A stretch of DNA of 64,000 bases from Niabella sp. (GTDB taxonomy: Bacteria; Bacteroidota; Bacteroidia; Chitinophagales; Chitinophagaceae): positions 62,001 to 126,000 of the forward strand of contig NZ_JASLGT010000002.1 of the NCBI RefSeq assembly GCF_030150205.1. The letters run 5' to 3'. The translations under genes were made by a program, and so were the position numbers. A model generated the notes under the pieces. The model searched no databases, was not told the origin of the DNA, and was given only the letters and a program-made list of their open reading frames with translations. This document shows, piece by piece, positions 56,335-64,000 of the stretch (position 1 is its first letter; every line of letters begins with the position of its first letter).

Positions 56335-57150
56335 TTGGATGCATCCCGCAAAGATAGCGGTATGGTTATAGTGCCGGGGCGTATTCCGGAGAACAGGATT
56401 GCGGATGTACCTGACTATACAGCTATGCCGGAGACGGAAGACAGCCTGATCCAATACCGGCTGAACGGTACGTTTTTTAAAAGCATTTTTTCGGATGCGG
56501 AATATGTGGTTACCCGGCCGGCACACTGGCAGGGCCGCGATTTCAGGAACCTGGGGATCGTGATGGGAACAACCGGTGCACTGCTGTTGGCAGATAAGGA
56601 AATTAAACGGATCGCCCAGCGGAATCATCATCCCTTTGCAAACAGCCTGGCAAATATCGTGGAGCCCTTTGGCAACCGCTATTCTCCTTATATTATGGCC
56701 GGAATGTATGTGGCCGGAGCTGTTATTAAAAACCCGGGATTAAAAAATACGGCGCTGCTGACCTTTAAATCCTATGCCATTTCAACTTCCTTATACCTGT
56801 TAACCAAGTCGGTGATCCGGCGAAACCGGCCGGCTTATACCGACAATAACCTGGATTTTTATCCGCCTTTTTCCGGAGACCGGTACCATACCTCTTTTCC
56901 TTCTGGCCATACTTTAACGGTAATGACACTGGCAACCGCCGTGTCCGAAGCCTATGGTAAGGAACATAAGTGGGTGCCCTGGGTGGCCTATAGTATTGCC
57001 GGGCTTACCGGTGTGTCCCGCATTTATCATAACCGGCATTGGTCCAGCGATGTATGGATCGGCGCCAGCCTGGGTTATTTTGTAACCCGTTCTGTATTTA
57101 AAAATAACCGGGTAAAGAAACGTACGGGTTTGCAGCTGGTATGGCGATAA
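56335..57150 (+). CDS. PAP2-family phosphatase (membrane/periplasmic)
   Basis: At least 271 residues, counted from a TTG at 56335; the real start is probably upstream because a signal-peptide-like stretch directly precedes it. The three PAP2 motifs are visible: K-x6-RP as KSVIRRNRP (about residue 161), PSGH as SFPSGHTLT (about 190), and S-R-x5-H-x3-D as SRIYHNRHWSSDVW (about 235). The family dephosphorylates lipid phosphates such as undecaprenyl pyrophosphate or phosphatidic acid. Hydrophobic helices are weak, so it may be a soluble periplasmic member. Confidence 0.85.
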   Translation: MDASRKDSGMVIVPGRIPENRIADVPDYTAMPETEDSLIQYRLNGTFFKSIFSDAEYVVTRPAHWQGRDFRNLGIVMGTTGALLLADKEIKRIAQRNHHPFANSLANIVEPFGNRYSPYIMAGMYVAGAVIKNPGLKNTALLTFKSYAISTSLYLLTKSVIRRNRPAYTDNNLDFYPPFSGDRYHTSFPSGHTLTVMTLATAVSEAYGKEHKWVPWVAYSIAGLTGVSRIYHNRHWSSDVWIGASLGYFVTRSVFKNNRVKKRTGLQLVWR

Positions 57151-57289
57151 CGGTTTGTGACAGGACAGGGATTGCTGATGAACCTGTTGAGTTTTCAGTC
57201 ATCAGTTTTCAGTTCTCAGTTGATACCGCCCGGGGAAGCAGCGCCAGGTATGAATCGAAATTTAGTGAGGAACCTTAAACAAAGGCCGG
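57151..57289. repeat. TTTTCAGT-type simple repeat between PAP2 and TPR lipoprotein genes
   Basis: The segment AGTTTTCAGTCATCAGTTTTCAGTTCTCAGTTG (57189-57221 in two blocks) repeats the unit TTTTCAGT / CATCAGT. The same kind of unit is a part of the 200-bp arrays at 40.8 and 62.1 kb. Located between convergent genes; no hairpin terminator was found. Confidence 0.5.
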
Positions 57290-59011
57290 CTAGGGATTAA
57301 ATGAAGCAGCCAGATCAAAGTCGGCGTATTGCCAGGCTTTGGAAAATCGTTGATCTACAAGCTGCGCTTCCTGTTTTTTCCCCTGGCGTTGCAGGGCCTG
57401 TTGTAACCCGGCCAGGGCCCATCCGTTTTCTTTCCAGATGTTCAGATCCTCACCGTATACTTTTTCTGCCTGGCCATATTTGCCGGACTCTAATAGTACC
57501 GCTCCTAAAGAATGCCGTACGGAGAAAAACCAGTCCGGGGGCTCGTTATAATTCAGGTTGTCTTCGATGGCAACGGCTTTATTGAAAGCAGCAACAGCGT
57601 TGTCGTATTCTTTTTTATCACGGGCAATTTCTCCGGTGAGCACCTGCACAGCAATCTGTACAATATCGCTCATGCTGTTGATATTCCAAATGGTCATTTC
57701 TTTCAATACGGTATCGGCTGCCAGTGCATTTAGCTGTGCCAGTTCCTTCTGTGCGCCGGTCATATCCTTCTTTCCCAACAGGGCCATTCCCTTTGCGTAA
57801 TGTTGTATGGCACGGGGGTAGATGAGGTCGTTTCGCTCTGGTTTCATAGCAAGGATACTGTCCCATAGAGTAAATTTTACCGCTACAAAATACGGAATGG
57901 CATAATAGTGCTGCAGCGTGCCCCAGCCTGGCTGCGTCATCACATCTTTAGCTGTTTTTTCCTGCACCTGTTTGGCTGCCATCCATGCGAGCTTTGAGTT
58001 TCCTTCAAAGGTGGCCGTGGCGGCCAGGTAATGGTAGTTGTGCAGGTAGTAAGCAAGAGGGTAGGCTCCCTGCGCATGACAAGCCGTTACATAGATACTG
58101 TCTGCTTTAATGGCGTTGAGATTGGCAAGTGACCCCAGGTGATAATCCCCGGTCCAGATATAAATATGCGAGGGCATATGCAGTAAGTGGCCGGCTCCGG
58201 GTACCAGTTGCATCAGCAGCTGTGCACTGGCCAATCCCTTTTCAGGTGTTTTGGATGCTTCTACAGCGTGGATGTAAAAATGCGGCGCGCCGGGATGTTT
58301 GGGGTACTGCCGGATCAGCTTTTCGAGTATCGTTACAATTTCGGGCGTCCAGGGTTTGGGCGCTTTTGTTTTTTTGTCGTACAGATCCCAGGGGTGAAGG
58401 TCCATCAATGATTCTGCATACAACGCGCTCACATCCGGGTCTGTGGGGTAGGCGTCATATACCGTTTTCATGGCCCGGGCAAAAGCGCTGTCGAGGTGCC
58501 CACGGCTTTTGGGTGCCTGCTCCGTATACCGGTGGCCCAGGGCCTGGATAAGGGCCTTTTCTTTTGGAGTACAGTTGCCAGACAGGGAAAGCGCTTTTTG
58601 CGCCGCCTGCCAGGCCCGCTGATAATTGTCGTCCTCCATGCCCGCATTATAATTGGGGCCCAATACATAGGCAAAGCCCCAAAAGGCCATGGCGCAATTG
58701 GAGTCGAGCCTTGTGGCCTCAAAAAAGGAACGGGCTGCTTCTGCATGATTGAACCCGTAAGCCAGCATCATACCCTGGTTGAAATAATCCTGGGCTTCTT
58801 TGCTGGAGGTAGAGATCTTAAACTGAATGCCCTCCAGTCCCTTAAACAGGGGTGCTTTGGTGCCCGCCGTATACCAGGCCTTATCTGTTGTAGCCGGTGT
58901 ACATCCGATCCGTTCTTTTTCCGGTACGGTGGCGGTATCTGCTTTTTTACGGGGCTCTTTGCAGCCTGCGGCCAATAGCAATACAATAAATAAGAAAGCT
59001 AAATTTTTCAT
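57290..59011 (-). CDS. Tetratricopeptide-repeat lipoprotein
   Basis: 573 residues. A lipoprotein signal (MKNLAFLFIVLLLAAGC) ends with Cys17. The rest is helical with TPR-like pairs: FNQGMMLAYGFNHAEAARSFFEATRLDSNCAMAFWG (about 85-120), then more degenerate repeats, and DNAVAAFNKAVAIEDNL, KYGQAEKVYGEDLNIWKENGWALAGLQ (about 470-550). It likely works as a periplasmic or outer-membrane scaffold. No enzymatic motif was seen. It faces a repeat spacer downstream. Confidence 0.88.
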   Translation of the reverse strand: MKNLAFLFIVLLLAAGCKEPRKKADTATVPEKERIGCTPATTDKAWYTAGTKAPLFKGLEGIQFKISTSSKEAQDYFNQGMMLAYGFNHAEAARSFFEATRLDSNCAMAFWGFAYVLGPNYNAGMEDDNYQRAWQAAQKALSLSGNCTPKEKALIQALGHRYTEQAPKSRGHLDSAFARAMKTVYDAYPTDPDVSALYAESLMDLHPWDLYDKKTKAPKPWTPEIVTILEKLIRQYPKHPGAPHFYIHAVEASKTPEKGLASAQLLMQLVPGAGHLLHMPSHIYIWTGDYHLGSLANLNAIKADSIYVTACHAQGAYPLAYYLHNYHYLAATATFEGNSKLAWMAAKQVQEKTAKDVMTQPGWGTLQHYYAIPYFVAVKFTLWDSILAMKPERNDLIYPRAIQHYAKGMALLGKKDMTGAQKELAQLNALAADTVLKEMTIWNINSMSDIVQIAVQVLTGEIARDKKEYDNAVAAFNKAVAIEDNLNYNEPPDWFFSVRHSLGAVLLESGKYGQAEKVYGEDLNIWKENGWALAGLQQALQRQGKKQEAQLVDQRFSKAWQYADFDLAASFNP

Positions 59012-59262
59012 GCTGATAATTTTGGAAGCTGTTAAAAGATGGCAAAGCGCTGGTGCACATGCAAGCCAGTGAACACACTGTAAGTAAAGTTACAAAATGG
59101 GTGAGGATTGCAGGTAGCCAAAAATAGTGAGGGGATGGTTGGGCCGGTGGAGACTTGGGTGACAGGCAGGTGCAGGTATGATGGGGGGACATTTGCAATC
59201 CTGGTCTTCAAAAAACTATATATCGCCATGGTCCCGGCTGTTACCCAAGTAGCGTCCGCTCA
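59012..59262. other. Gap between TPR lipoprotein and ftsB genes
   Basis: Apart from the terminator listed next, nothing was found. Short frames here are biased by the GTGCAC/TGCAAG composition and have no start context. The promoter of the TPR lipoprotein gene must lie in its first 100 bases. Confidence 0.5.
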
Positions 59263-59297
59263 TAAAAAAACACCCGAAGCGCTGGCTCCGGGTGTTT
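59263..59297 (-). terminator. Terminator after the ftsB-like gene
   Basis: On the minus strand AACACCCG (59296-59289) pairs with CGGGTGTT (59276-59269), with a 12-base loop that can form an inner GC pairing, followed by a run of T (complement of A7 at 59264-59270). Strong intrinsic terminator, 18 bases after the ftsB stop. Confidence 0.8.
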
Positions 59298-59314
59298 GTA
59301 TAAAGTCTGAAAAA

Positions 59315-59698
59315 TTATTCAGCCTGTTTTAATTTGGCCTGATCCTCTGTAAGAAAAACATCTTCATTGTCGCGTTTCATCAGGTATTTTTCTCTTGCCA
59401 GTTTTTCGATCGTGGCCGGATCGGTTTCCAGGTCGTTTTTGATCTTGTGCAGCTCAATCAGCTCCTTGTTGTAATGCTCCTTGCTCAGTTCCAGGTTATT
59501 AAGCTCCTTGCGACGCTCTACGATGGAGAACAGGTCATTCTTGTCGAGAAACAACATAATGGCTAAAAAGCCGATGGTCGCCAGGAAAAATTTATTGGTA
59601 AGGAACCGCGAAATTTTGCTGAGCGCTTTGCGCGGCTTTTGAGGAGCCGCTTCCCGCGCGGGTTCTTTTTCGGGGACAAAGTCAACAAATGTTTCCAT
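59315..59698 (-). CDS. FtsB/DivIC-type septum formation initiator
   Basis: 127 residues. A cytoplasmic N-terminus of about 35 residues (rich in Glu/Arg/Pro), one transmembrane helix (about 37-53, FFLATIGFLAIMLFL) and a periplasmic coiled coil (about 56-100, IVERRKELNNLELSKEHYNKELIELHKIKN) followed by the family end LAREKYLMKRDNEDVFL. FtsB/DivIC joins FtsL and FtsQ/DivIB at the division septum. It lies downstream of enolase on the same strand, the usual eno-ftsB/divIC order in many bacteria. Confidence 0.92.
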   Translation of the reverse strand: METFVDFVPEKEPAREAAPQKPRKALSKISRFLTNKFFLATIGFLAIMLFLDKNDLFSIVERRKELNNLELSKEHYNKELIELHKIKNDLETDPATIEKLAREKYLMKRDNEDVFLTEDQAKLKQAE

Positions 59699-59816
59699 GC
59701 TGATGTGCTGATTTGAAAATTTGCTAATGAAAATCGGCCGATTGATGCACGCTGTTGAAGGGTGCGACGCAAGACCGATGCCATCCCGACTATCGGGACT
59801 AAAGCCGACCTAATAA

Positions 59817-61109
59817 TTATTTCTTACCAAATTTAATGGTTCCTTTTGGATAAACCGCGCTTTCGCCCAATTGTTCTTCGATACGGATCAGCTGGTTGTA
59901 TTTTGCGATCCGGTCGGTACGGCTTGCAGAACCGGTTTTGATCTGTCCGCAGTTCAGCGCCACGGCCAGGTCTGCGATGGTAGTATCTTCTGTTTCGCCG
60001 CTTCTGTGGCTCATGATGGTATTGTAGCCATTGTGCTGGGCCAGGGTTACCGCATTGATGGTTTCTGTAAGGGTACCAATCTGGTTTACTTTTACCAGCA
60101 AGCCGTTGGCAATGCTTTTGTCGATGCCCTGCTGCAGGCGGGTTACGTTGGTTACAAACAAATCATCACCCACCAGCTGGCATTTGCTGCCCACCGCTTC
60201 GGTTAAAGCTGCCCATCCTTTCCAGTCGTCTTCAGCCATACCATCTTCGATGCTTATGATCGGATATTGTTTTACCCAGCTTGCCCAGAATTGTACCAGT
60301 TCATCGCTGCTAAGGGCCTTGCCGCTGCTTTTATGAAATACGTATTTTTTCTTTTTGGCATCCCAGAGCTCGCTGTTGGCGGCATCCATGGCGATGGCGA
60401 TCTGAGAACCAGCTTTGTAGCCTGCTGCATCGATAGCGGCCAGTACGGTTTCGATGGCTTCTTCGTTGCTTTGGATATTGGGTGCAAAACCACCTTCATC
60501 ACCTACGTTGGTGCTGAAGCCTTTTTTCTTCAGTACCGATTTAAGCGCGTGGAAGATTTCAACCCCCCAGCGCAGTCCTTCGCTGAAAGTAGAAGCGCCG
60601 ATGGGCATTACCATAAACTCCTGGAAGTCGATCTTGTTATCGGCATGTGCACCACCGTTCAGGATGTTCATCATGGGGATGGGCAGGGTTTTGGCATTGG
60701 TACCGCCTACATAACGGTATAAAGGCAGACCCGCTTCTTCAGCCGCTGCTTTGGCAGCTGCCATACTTACCGCCAGCAATGCGTTGGCACCAAGTTTTCC
60801 TTTATTGGGCGTACCATCCAATTCGATCATCAGCTGGTCGATACCGGTTTGGTCGGCTACATCATAACCCAGCAATGCGGGTGCGATGGTATTATTTACG
60901 TTTTTAACAGCTTTTAATGTTCCTTTTCCCAGGTATTTTTTCTTGTCACCGTCACGCAGCTCTACGGCTTCGTGGATCCCGGTGCTGGCTCCGCTTGGAA
61001 CAGCGGCACGACCAAGGGCACCTTCGTCTGTTAGTACATCCACCTCGATAGTAGGATTACCGCGGCTGTCCAAAATTTGTCTGGCAAATACCTCTGAAAT
61101 GTAACTCAT
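59817..61109 (-). CDS. eno: Enolase (phosphopyruvate hydratase)
   Basis: 430 residues, normal length. It converts 2-phosphoglycerate to phosphoenolpyruvate in glycolysis. N-terminus SEVFARQILDSRGNPTIEVDV; MMNILNGGAHADN; QLVGDDLFVTNV; and the signature SHRSGETEDTTIADLAVAL all match. Catalytic and metal residues lie in these blocks. Followed by ftsB on the same strand after 118 bases that hold a short dyad (TCCCGACTATCGGGA, 59788-59802 area). Probably its own promoter in the 61110-61240 segment. Confidence 0.98.
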   Translation of the reverse strand: MSYISEVFARQILDSRGNPTIEVDVLTDEGALGRAAVPSGASTGIHEAVELRDGDKKKYLGKGTLKAVKNVNNTIAPALLGYDVADQTGIDQLMIELDGTPNKGKLGANALLAVSMAAAKAAAEEAGLPLYRYVGGTNAKTLPIPMMNILNGGAHADNKIDFQEFMVMPIGASTFSEGLRWGVEIFHALKSVLKKKGFSTNVGDEGGFAPNIQSNEEAIETVLAAIDAAGYKAGSQIAIAMDAANSELWDAKKKKYVFHKSSGKALSSDELVQFWASWVKQYPIISIEDGMAEDDWKGWAALTEAVGSKCQLVGDDLFVTNVTRLQQGIDKSIANGLLVKVNQIGTLTETINAVTLAQHNGYNTIMSHRSGETEDTTIADLAVALNCGQIKTGSASRTDRIAKYNQLIRIEEQLGESAVYPKGTIKFGKK

Positions 61110-61234
61110 TGGAAAAAAATTAAAAAATTTTTTAAAATTTGATTTGTGGCCGCAAGTTAACGAATCGTTTGCGTACGGGAAACACTATGGAGAAAAAATT
61201 AGGATAAGGTAACGAACGGTTGAGAGTTTAGCGG

Positions 61235-61350
61235 CGGTTTCAGGTTTGAAGTTCAACGTTCCAGGGTGGATTTCATTTGATGATATTGGCTGTTCACTAT
61301 TGCCTCGGTTGGGGGGGACATATAGACTGGGGGGACTATGGAGTTTTTCA
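61235..61350. repeat. Single degenerate copy of the 200-bp repeat unit
   Basis: GTTCAACGTTCCAGG (61250-61264), then TGATGATATTGGCTG, TTGCCTCGGTTGGGGGGG-ACATATAGACTGGGGGGAC match, in the same order and orientation, the unit of the 62.1-kb array (TGATGATCTATCGGCTATTGCCGTTGC-TTTGGGGACATAG). Only the first half of a unit is recognisable. The remaining bases of the eno-pncA gap (61110-61234 and 61351-61511) show no gene; they must hold the promoters for eno (minus) and pncA (plus). Confidence 0.6.
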
Positions 61351-61511
61351 AACATACAAAACGATTCACGCTTCAGCGGGGCTGAATGCTAAATGCTGGC
61401 CTGTGGCAAAACATTTCCTTTCTCCTTAAAACGGCGCGCAGGTGGTAGTAAGCAGCAGCGTAACCGCTAAAATCTCAACGCGATATCCTATCTTTCCTGA
61501 AATAGCAGATT

Positions 61512-62102
61512 ATGAAATGCCTGATCATTGTAGACATGCAATATGATTTTTTGCCGGGCGGCGCCTTGCCTGTGGCGGGAGGCGATACCCTGATCCCGGT
61601 GATCAACCGGTTGCAACCTAATTATGAACTGGTAGTGGCCACCCAGGACTGGCACCCGGCGGATCATAAGAGTTTTGCATCACAGCACGAAGGGAAAAGT
61701 CCTCTTGACATGATCGACTGGAAGGGCGGCCTGCAAACCCTGTGGCCCGATCATTGTGTGCAGGGCACGCAGGGCGCGGAACTGCACCGGGATCTGGACC
61801 AGCGCCGGATTGAAGCCATCTTCCGGAAAGGGATGGATCCTGAAATTGACAGTTACAGTGGTTTTTTTGACAATGGCCATCTGAAATCGACGGGCTTGGG
61901 CGATTACCTGAAGGGCAGGGGTGTTGAAGAGGTGCATGTATGCGGGCTCGCAGCCGATTTTTGTGTGTATTTTACTGCTATGGACGCGTTGGAACTGGGG
62001 TTGAAATCGGCAATTGTAGCGTCAGCCACACTTCCGATCGATGCCAAGCAGTTGGCGATGCTAAAGCAGCAGTTTAAGGAACGGGGAGGGGGCCTGGTTT
62101 AA
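61512..62102 (+). CDS. pncA: Nicotinamidase (PncA-like cysteine hydrolase)
   Basis: 196 residues. It converts nicotinamide to nicotinate in NAD salvage. The catalytic aspartate is in IIVDMQYDFLPGGALPV, the metal-binding segment is TQDWHPADHKSFASQH (Asp, His, His), and the nucleophilic cysteine is in HVCGLAADFCV. The residue pattern FRKGMDPEIDSYSGFFDNG supplies the catalytic lysine. Normal length. It stands alone with repeats on both sides. Confidence 0.95.
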   Translation: MKCLIIVDMQYDFLPGGALPVAGGDTLIPVINRLQPNYELVVATQDWHPADHKSFASQHEGKSPLDMIDWKGGLQTLWPDHCVQGTQGAELHRDLDQRRIEAIFRKGMDPEIDSYSGFFDNGHLKSTGLGDYLKGRGVEEVHVCGLAADFCVYFTAMDALELGLKSAIVASATLPIDAKQLAMLKQQFKERGGGLV

Positions 62103-62697
62103 GGTTCCAGGTTATATTGTTTTATACCTGATGATCTATCGGATATTGCCGTTGCTTTGGGGACATAGGGACCAGGAGGGACAGTGAATGATGTGTACGT
62201 TCAACGTTCCTGGTTAAGCATTGGATACCCGTGCAAGAGGACAAATCTTCAATCCCGGACATAATCGGCTGATAGCTGAAAACTGATCACTGAAAGCTGT
62301 TTAAGTTCCAGGTTAGATTTCGTTTTATACCTGATGATCTATCGGCTATTGCCGTTGCTTTGGGGACATAGGAACCAGGGGAACAGTGGAATGATGTGTA
62401 AGGTTCAAAGTTCCTTGGATACCCGTGCAAGAGGACAAATCTTCAATCCCGGACATAATCGGCTGATAGCTGAAAACTGATCACTGAAAGCTGTTTAAGG
62501 TTCCAGATTAGATTTCGTTTTATACCCGATGATCTATCGGCTATTGCCGTTGCTTTGGGGGACATAGGGAACCAGGGGACGGTGGAATGATGTGTAAGGT
62601 TCAAAGTTCCTGGTTAAGCATTGGATACCCGTGCAAGAGGACAAATCTTCAATTCCGGGCATAATCGGCTGATAGCTGAAAACTGATCACTGACGAC
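62103..62697. repeat. Tandem array of about 200-bp units (three copies), orientation B
   Basis: TTGGATACCCGTGCAAGAGG boxes at 62221, 62415 and 62621 mark three copies with spacings of 194 and 206 bases. Each unit holds GGTTCCAGGTTA, TACCTGATGATCTATCGG, CTATTGCCGTTGCTTTGGGG-ACATAGG, ACAAATCTTCAATCCCGG and GGCTGATAGCTGAAAACTGATC. The second copy lacks 9 bases (GGTTAAGCA). These blocks are the reverse complement of the array at 40.8-41.3 kb. Copies here are more alike than those at 40.8 kb. No coding frame persists. Confidence 0.9.
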
Positions 62698-62698
62698 T

Positions 62699-62728
62699 AA
62701 AAAAGCCCCGCAACATACATTGCAGGGC
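62699..62728 (-). terminator. Terminator after the TonB-dependent receptor gene
   Basis: On the minus strand GCCCTGCAA (62728-62720) pairs with TTGCGGGGC (62713-62705), one G-T pair, around a 6-base loop, followed by six T (complement of 62699-62704). 21 bases after the receptor stop codon. Confidence 0.85.
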
Positions 62729-62749
62729 CGTCTGTTTTGAAAAGATATA

Positions 62750-64000
62750 TCAGAACTTAAAGGCAGCAGTTACCACAAAACTCCGCGGAGGAATGGGGTT
62801 GATGCTGTAGTTCTCGTGCACATAATAGTTAAAGGTATTGGTGATGTTGGAAAGCTTTGCCAGTAAGGACCATTTCCGGTAGGAGTAGCCGGCAAACACA
62901 TCCACTGTTGCAAAACCTTTTACCTGGAATAAACGGTCATTCAGGGTTCCGTTATTGTCAGCATAAGTCGTGTTCCAACCTGCGTTGCGCTCGCCCACAT
63001 AATAGAAACCAGCACCTAATTTAAGGCCTTTAGCTGCTCCATCCTGGAAGGTATAAAACGTAGTGGCATTGGCGGTATGCGCCGGACTGTTTACCAGCCG
63101 TTCGCCTTCTACATAGCTTCCTGATTTACCGGAGGTTTTTGTATAACGCATATTGTTGTAGCTGTATCCGGCCAGGATATCCCATCCTTTTATGGGCTGG
63201 GTTTTCAGATCGAGTTCAATCCCGTCGCTGGTGGTTTGCCCGGTGAGCTCTCTTAACGTTGTGGTTGCAAGCGGATTTCCGTTTCTGTCAAACTGTATCA
63301 GCTGCGAAAGATTGTTATTGATAATTCGATAAACGGTCAGATTTGCACTCAGCAACCCGTCGAAGAAGTCGTTCTTAACGCCAATTTCAAACTGATCGAT
63401 GATCGACGGCTTTAAGGTATTGCTGTCTATATCCAGCCCGGAGTTTGGAGAGAACGAGTTGGAATAGCTGGCAAAGGCCGTAGTATGATTGGTAGGCTGG
63501 TAAACCAGGCCGATCCTTGGAGAAAATGCTTTGTCGATCTGGAATACGGTACCTTCTTTTACGGCATTGGTTGCAAGGGTCGTTGTTTTAGAGCGATCTG
63601 CCTGCTGGAACGACCAACGTACGCCTGCCAGCAATTTGAATTTTTCGGAGAGAGATACCAGGTCCTGTACATAAGCACCGAAACGGGTTACCGGGCTTTT
63701 GGTACTCGTGATCCAGCTGGCCTGGGGGATATCTGTTCTGCGCACATACATAGTTGGGTCCAGCAGGTTAATGGAATCGTAGATCCCTTTAGGAACTATT
63801 GTAGCAATGTCTGATGCAAGGGCGGTACTGATCACCTTCTCCGCATCTGCACCGATGAGTATTTTATGACCGATGGAACCGGTTTTTACATCACCATTTA
63901 AATTCAGTTGTCCTGTAAAATAGTCTTCTTTATTATTGGTTTTACCCAGCGGGCGTAAAAATTTCCCGTTGATGTCGGCCTGTATCCGTTCGGTGGAAAA
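62750..64000 (-). CDS. TonB-dependent siderophore-type outer-membrane receptor, C-terminal part (cut by window edge)
   Basis: About 417 residues of the C-terminal beta-barrel; the frame is open through the right window edge, so the plug domain and TonB box lie outside. The segments AFSPRIGLVYQPTNHTTAFASYSNSFSPNSG and IDQFEIGVKNDFFDGLLSANLTVYRI, and the C-terminal end SFVVTAAFKF with a terminal Phe, match ferrichrome/FhuA-FhuE-like receptors. It would import a ferric siderophore or similar ligand using energy from TonB encoded 17 kb away. Confidence 0.92.
   Translation of the reverse strand, partial: FSTERIQADINGKFLRPLGKTNNKEDYFTGQLNLNGDVKTGSIGHKILIGADAEKVISTALASDIATIVPKGIYDSINLLDPTMYVRRTDIPQASWITSTKSPVTRFGAYVQDLVSLSEKFKLLAGVRWSFQQADRSKTTTLATNAVKEGTVFQIDKAFSPRIGLVYQPTNHTTAFASYSNSFSPNSGLDIDSNTLKPSIIDQFEIGVKNDFFDGLLSANLTVYRIINNNLSQLIQFDRNGNPLATTTLRELTGQTTSDGIELDLKTQPIKGWDILAGYSYNNMRYTKTSGKSGSYVEGERLVNSPAHTANATTFYTFQDGAAKGLKLGAGFYYVGERNAGWNTTYADNNGTLNDRLFQVKGFATVDVFAGYSYRKWSLLAKLSNITNTFNYYVHENYSINPIPPRSFVVTAAFKF

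Noticed and set aside
59780..59810. Terminator of enolase at the TCCCGACTATCGGGA dyad
   Set aside because: The stem is only 6 bp and no T-run follows on the minus strand; it is left as a short dyad.

Overview
The window is a chromosomal segment of a Bacteroidota bacterium, most likely family Chitinophagaceae (inferred, not proven). The signs are a subtype-iii type VI secretion cluster (tssN/tssO present, no tssJLM), a 14-gene nuo operon with a very short NuoG, an exbB-exbD-exbD-tonB set, a GxxExxY gene, promoters resembling TTTG-n-TAnnTTTG, and spacers filled with TTGAAAA-type simple repeats.

Layout. 1-4.4 kb: an FAD monooxygenase cut by the window edge, a YihY membrane protein, a MazG-like pyrophosphohydrolase, D-aminoacyl-tRNA deacylase, the ribosome-rescue factor ArfB and a LexA-like S24 regulator, with two unusual repeat patches between them. 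4.5-19.4 kb: a small membrane protein and a membrane-anchored J-domain protein, then a T6SS cluster: tssE-F-G-N-K-O, a divergent C40 peptidase lipoprotein, a PKD-domain membrane protein (tssP candidate), tssH, tssB, tssC and two hcp (tssD) genes. No VgrG, PAAR or effector is present. 19.5-25.4 kb: a TSUP permease, tRNA-Ser(GGA), TatD, a polysaccharide deacetylase, a small membrane protein, a PstS-like lipoprotein and a TPR protein. 25.5-40.7 kb: nuoA to nuoN, complete and in canonical order, but with four foreign genes inside it: a VOC/PhnB-like gene (E/F), a GxxExxY gene (F/G) and an MNT-HEPN pair (G/H). 40.8-41.3 kb: a 200-bp tandem repeat array. 41.4-47 kb: a MacB-like permease, exbB-exbD-exbD-tonB and a Lys/Ala-rich histone-H1-like protein. 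47-57 kb: an SDR epimerase, an ABC exporter pair, a FadN-like beta-oxidation enzyme, an S41 peptidase, a putative metallopeptidase and a PAP2 phosphatase. 57-64 kb: a TPR lipoprotein, FtsB/DivIC-like protein, enolase, nicotinamidase, a second 200-bp array in the opposite orientation, and the 3' part of a TonB-dependent receptor.

The genes fall into two functional blocks. One is a contact-dependent secretion machine made of sheath, tube, baseplate, unfoldase and membrane anchor. The other is an energy block: complex I builds the proton gradient that ExbB/ExbD/TonB use to power outer-membrane receptors such as the one at the right edge. The items most worth a second look are the toxin-antitoxin-like and GxxExxY insertions inside nuo, the inverted pair of 200-bp arrays, the TGTACACA motif cluster upstream of arfB, and the T6SS accessory genes of unknown role.
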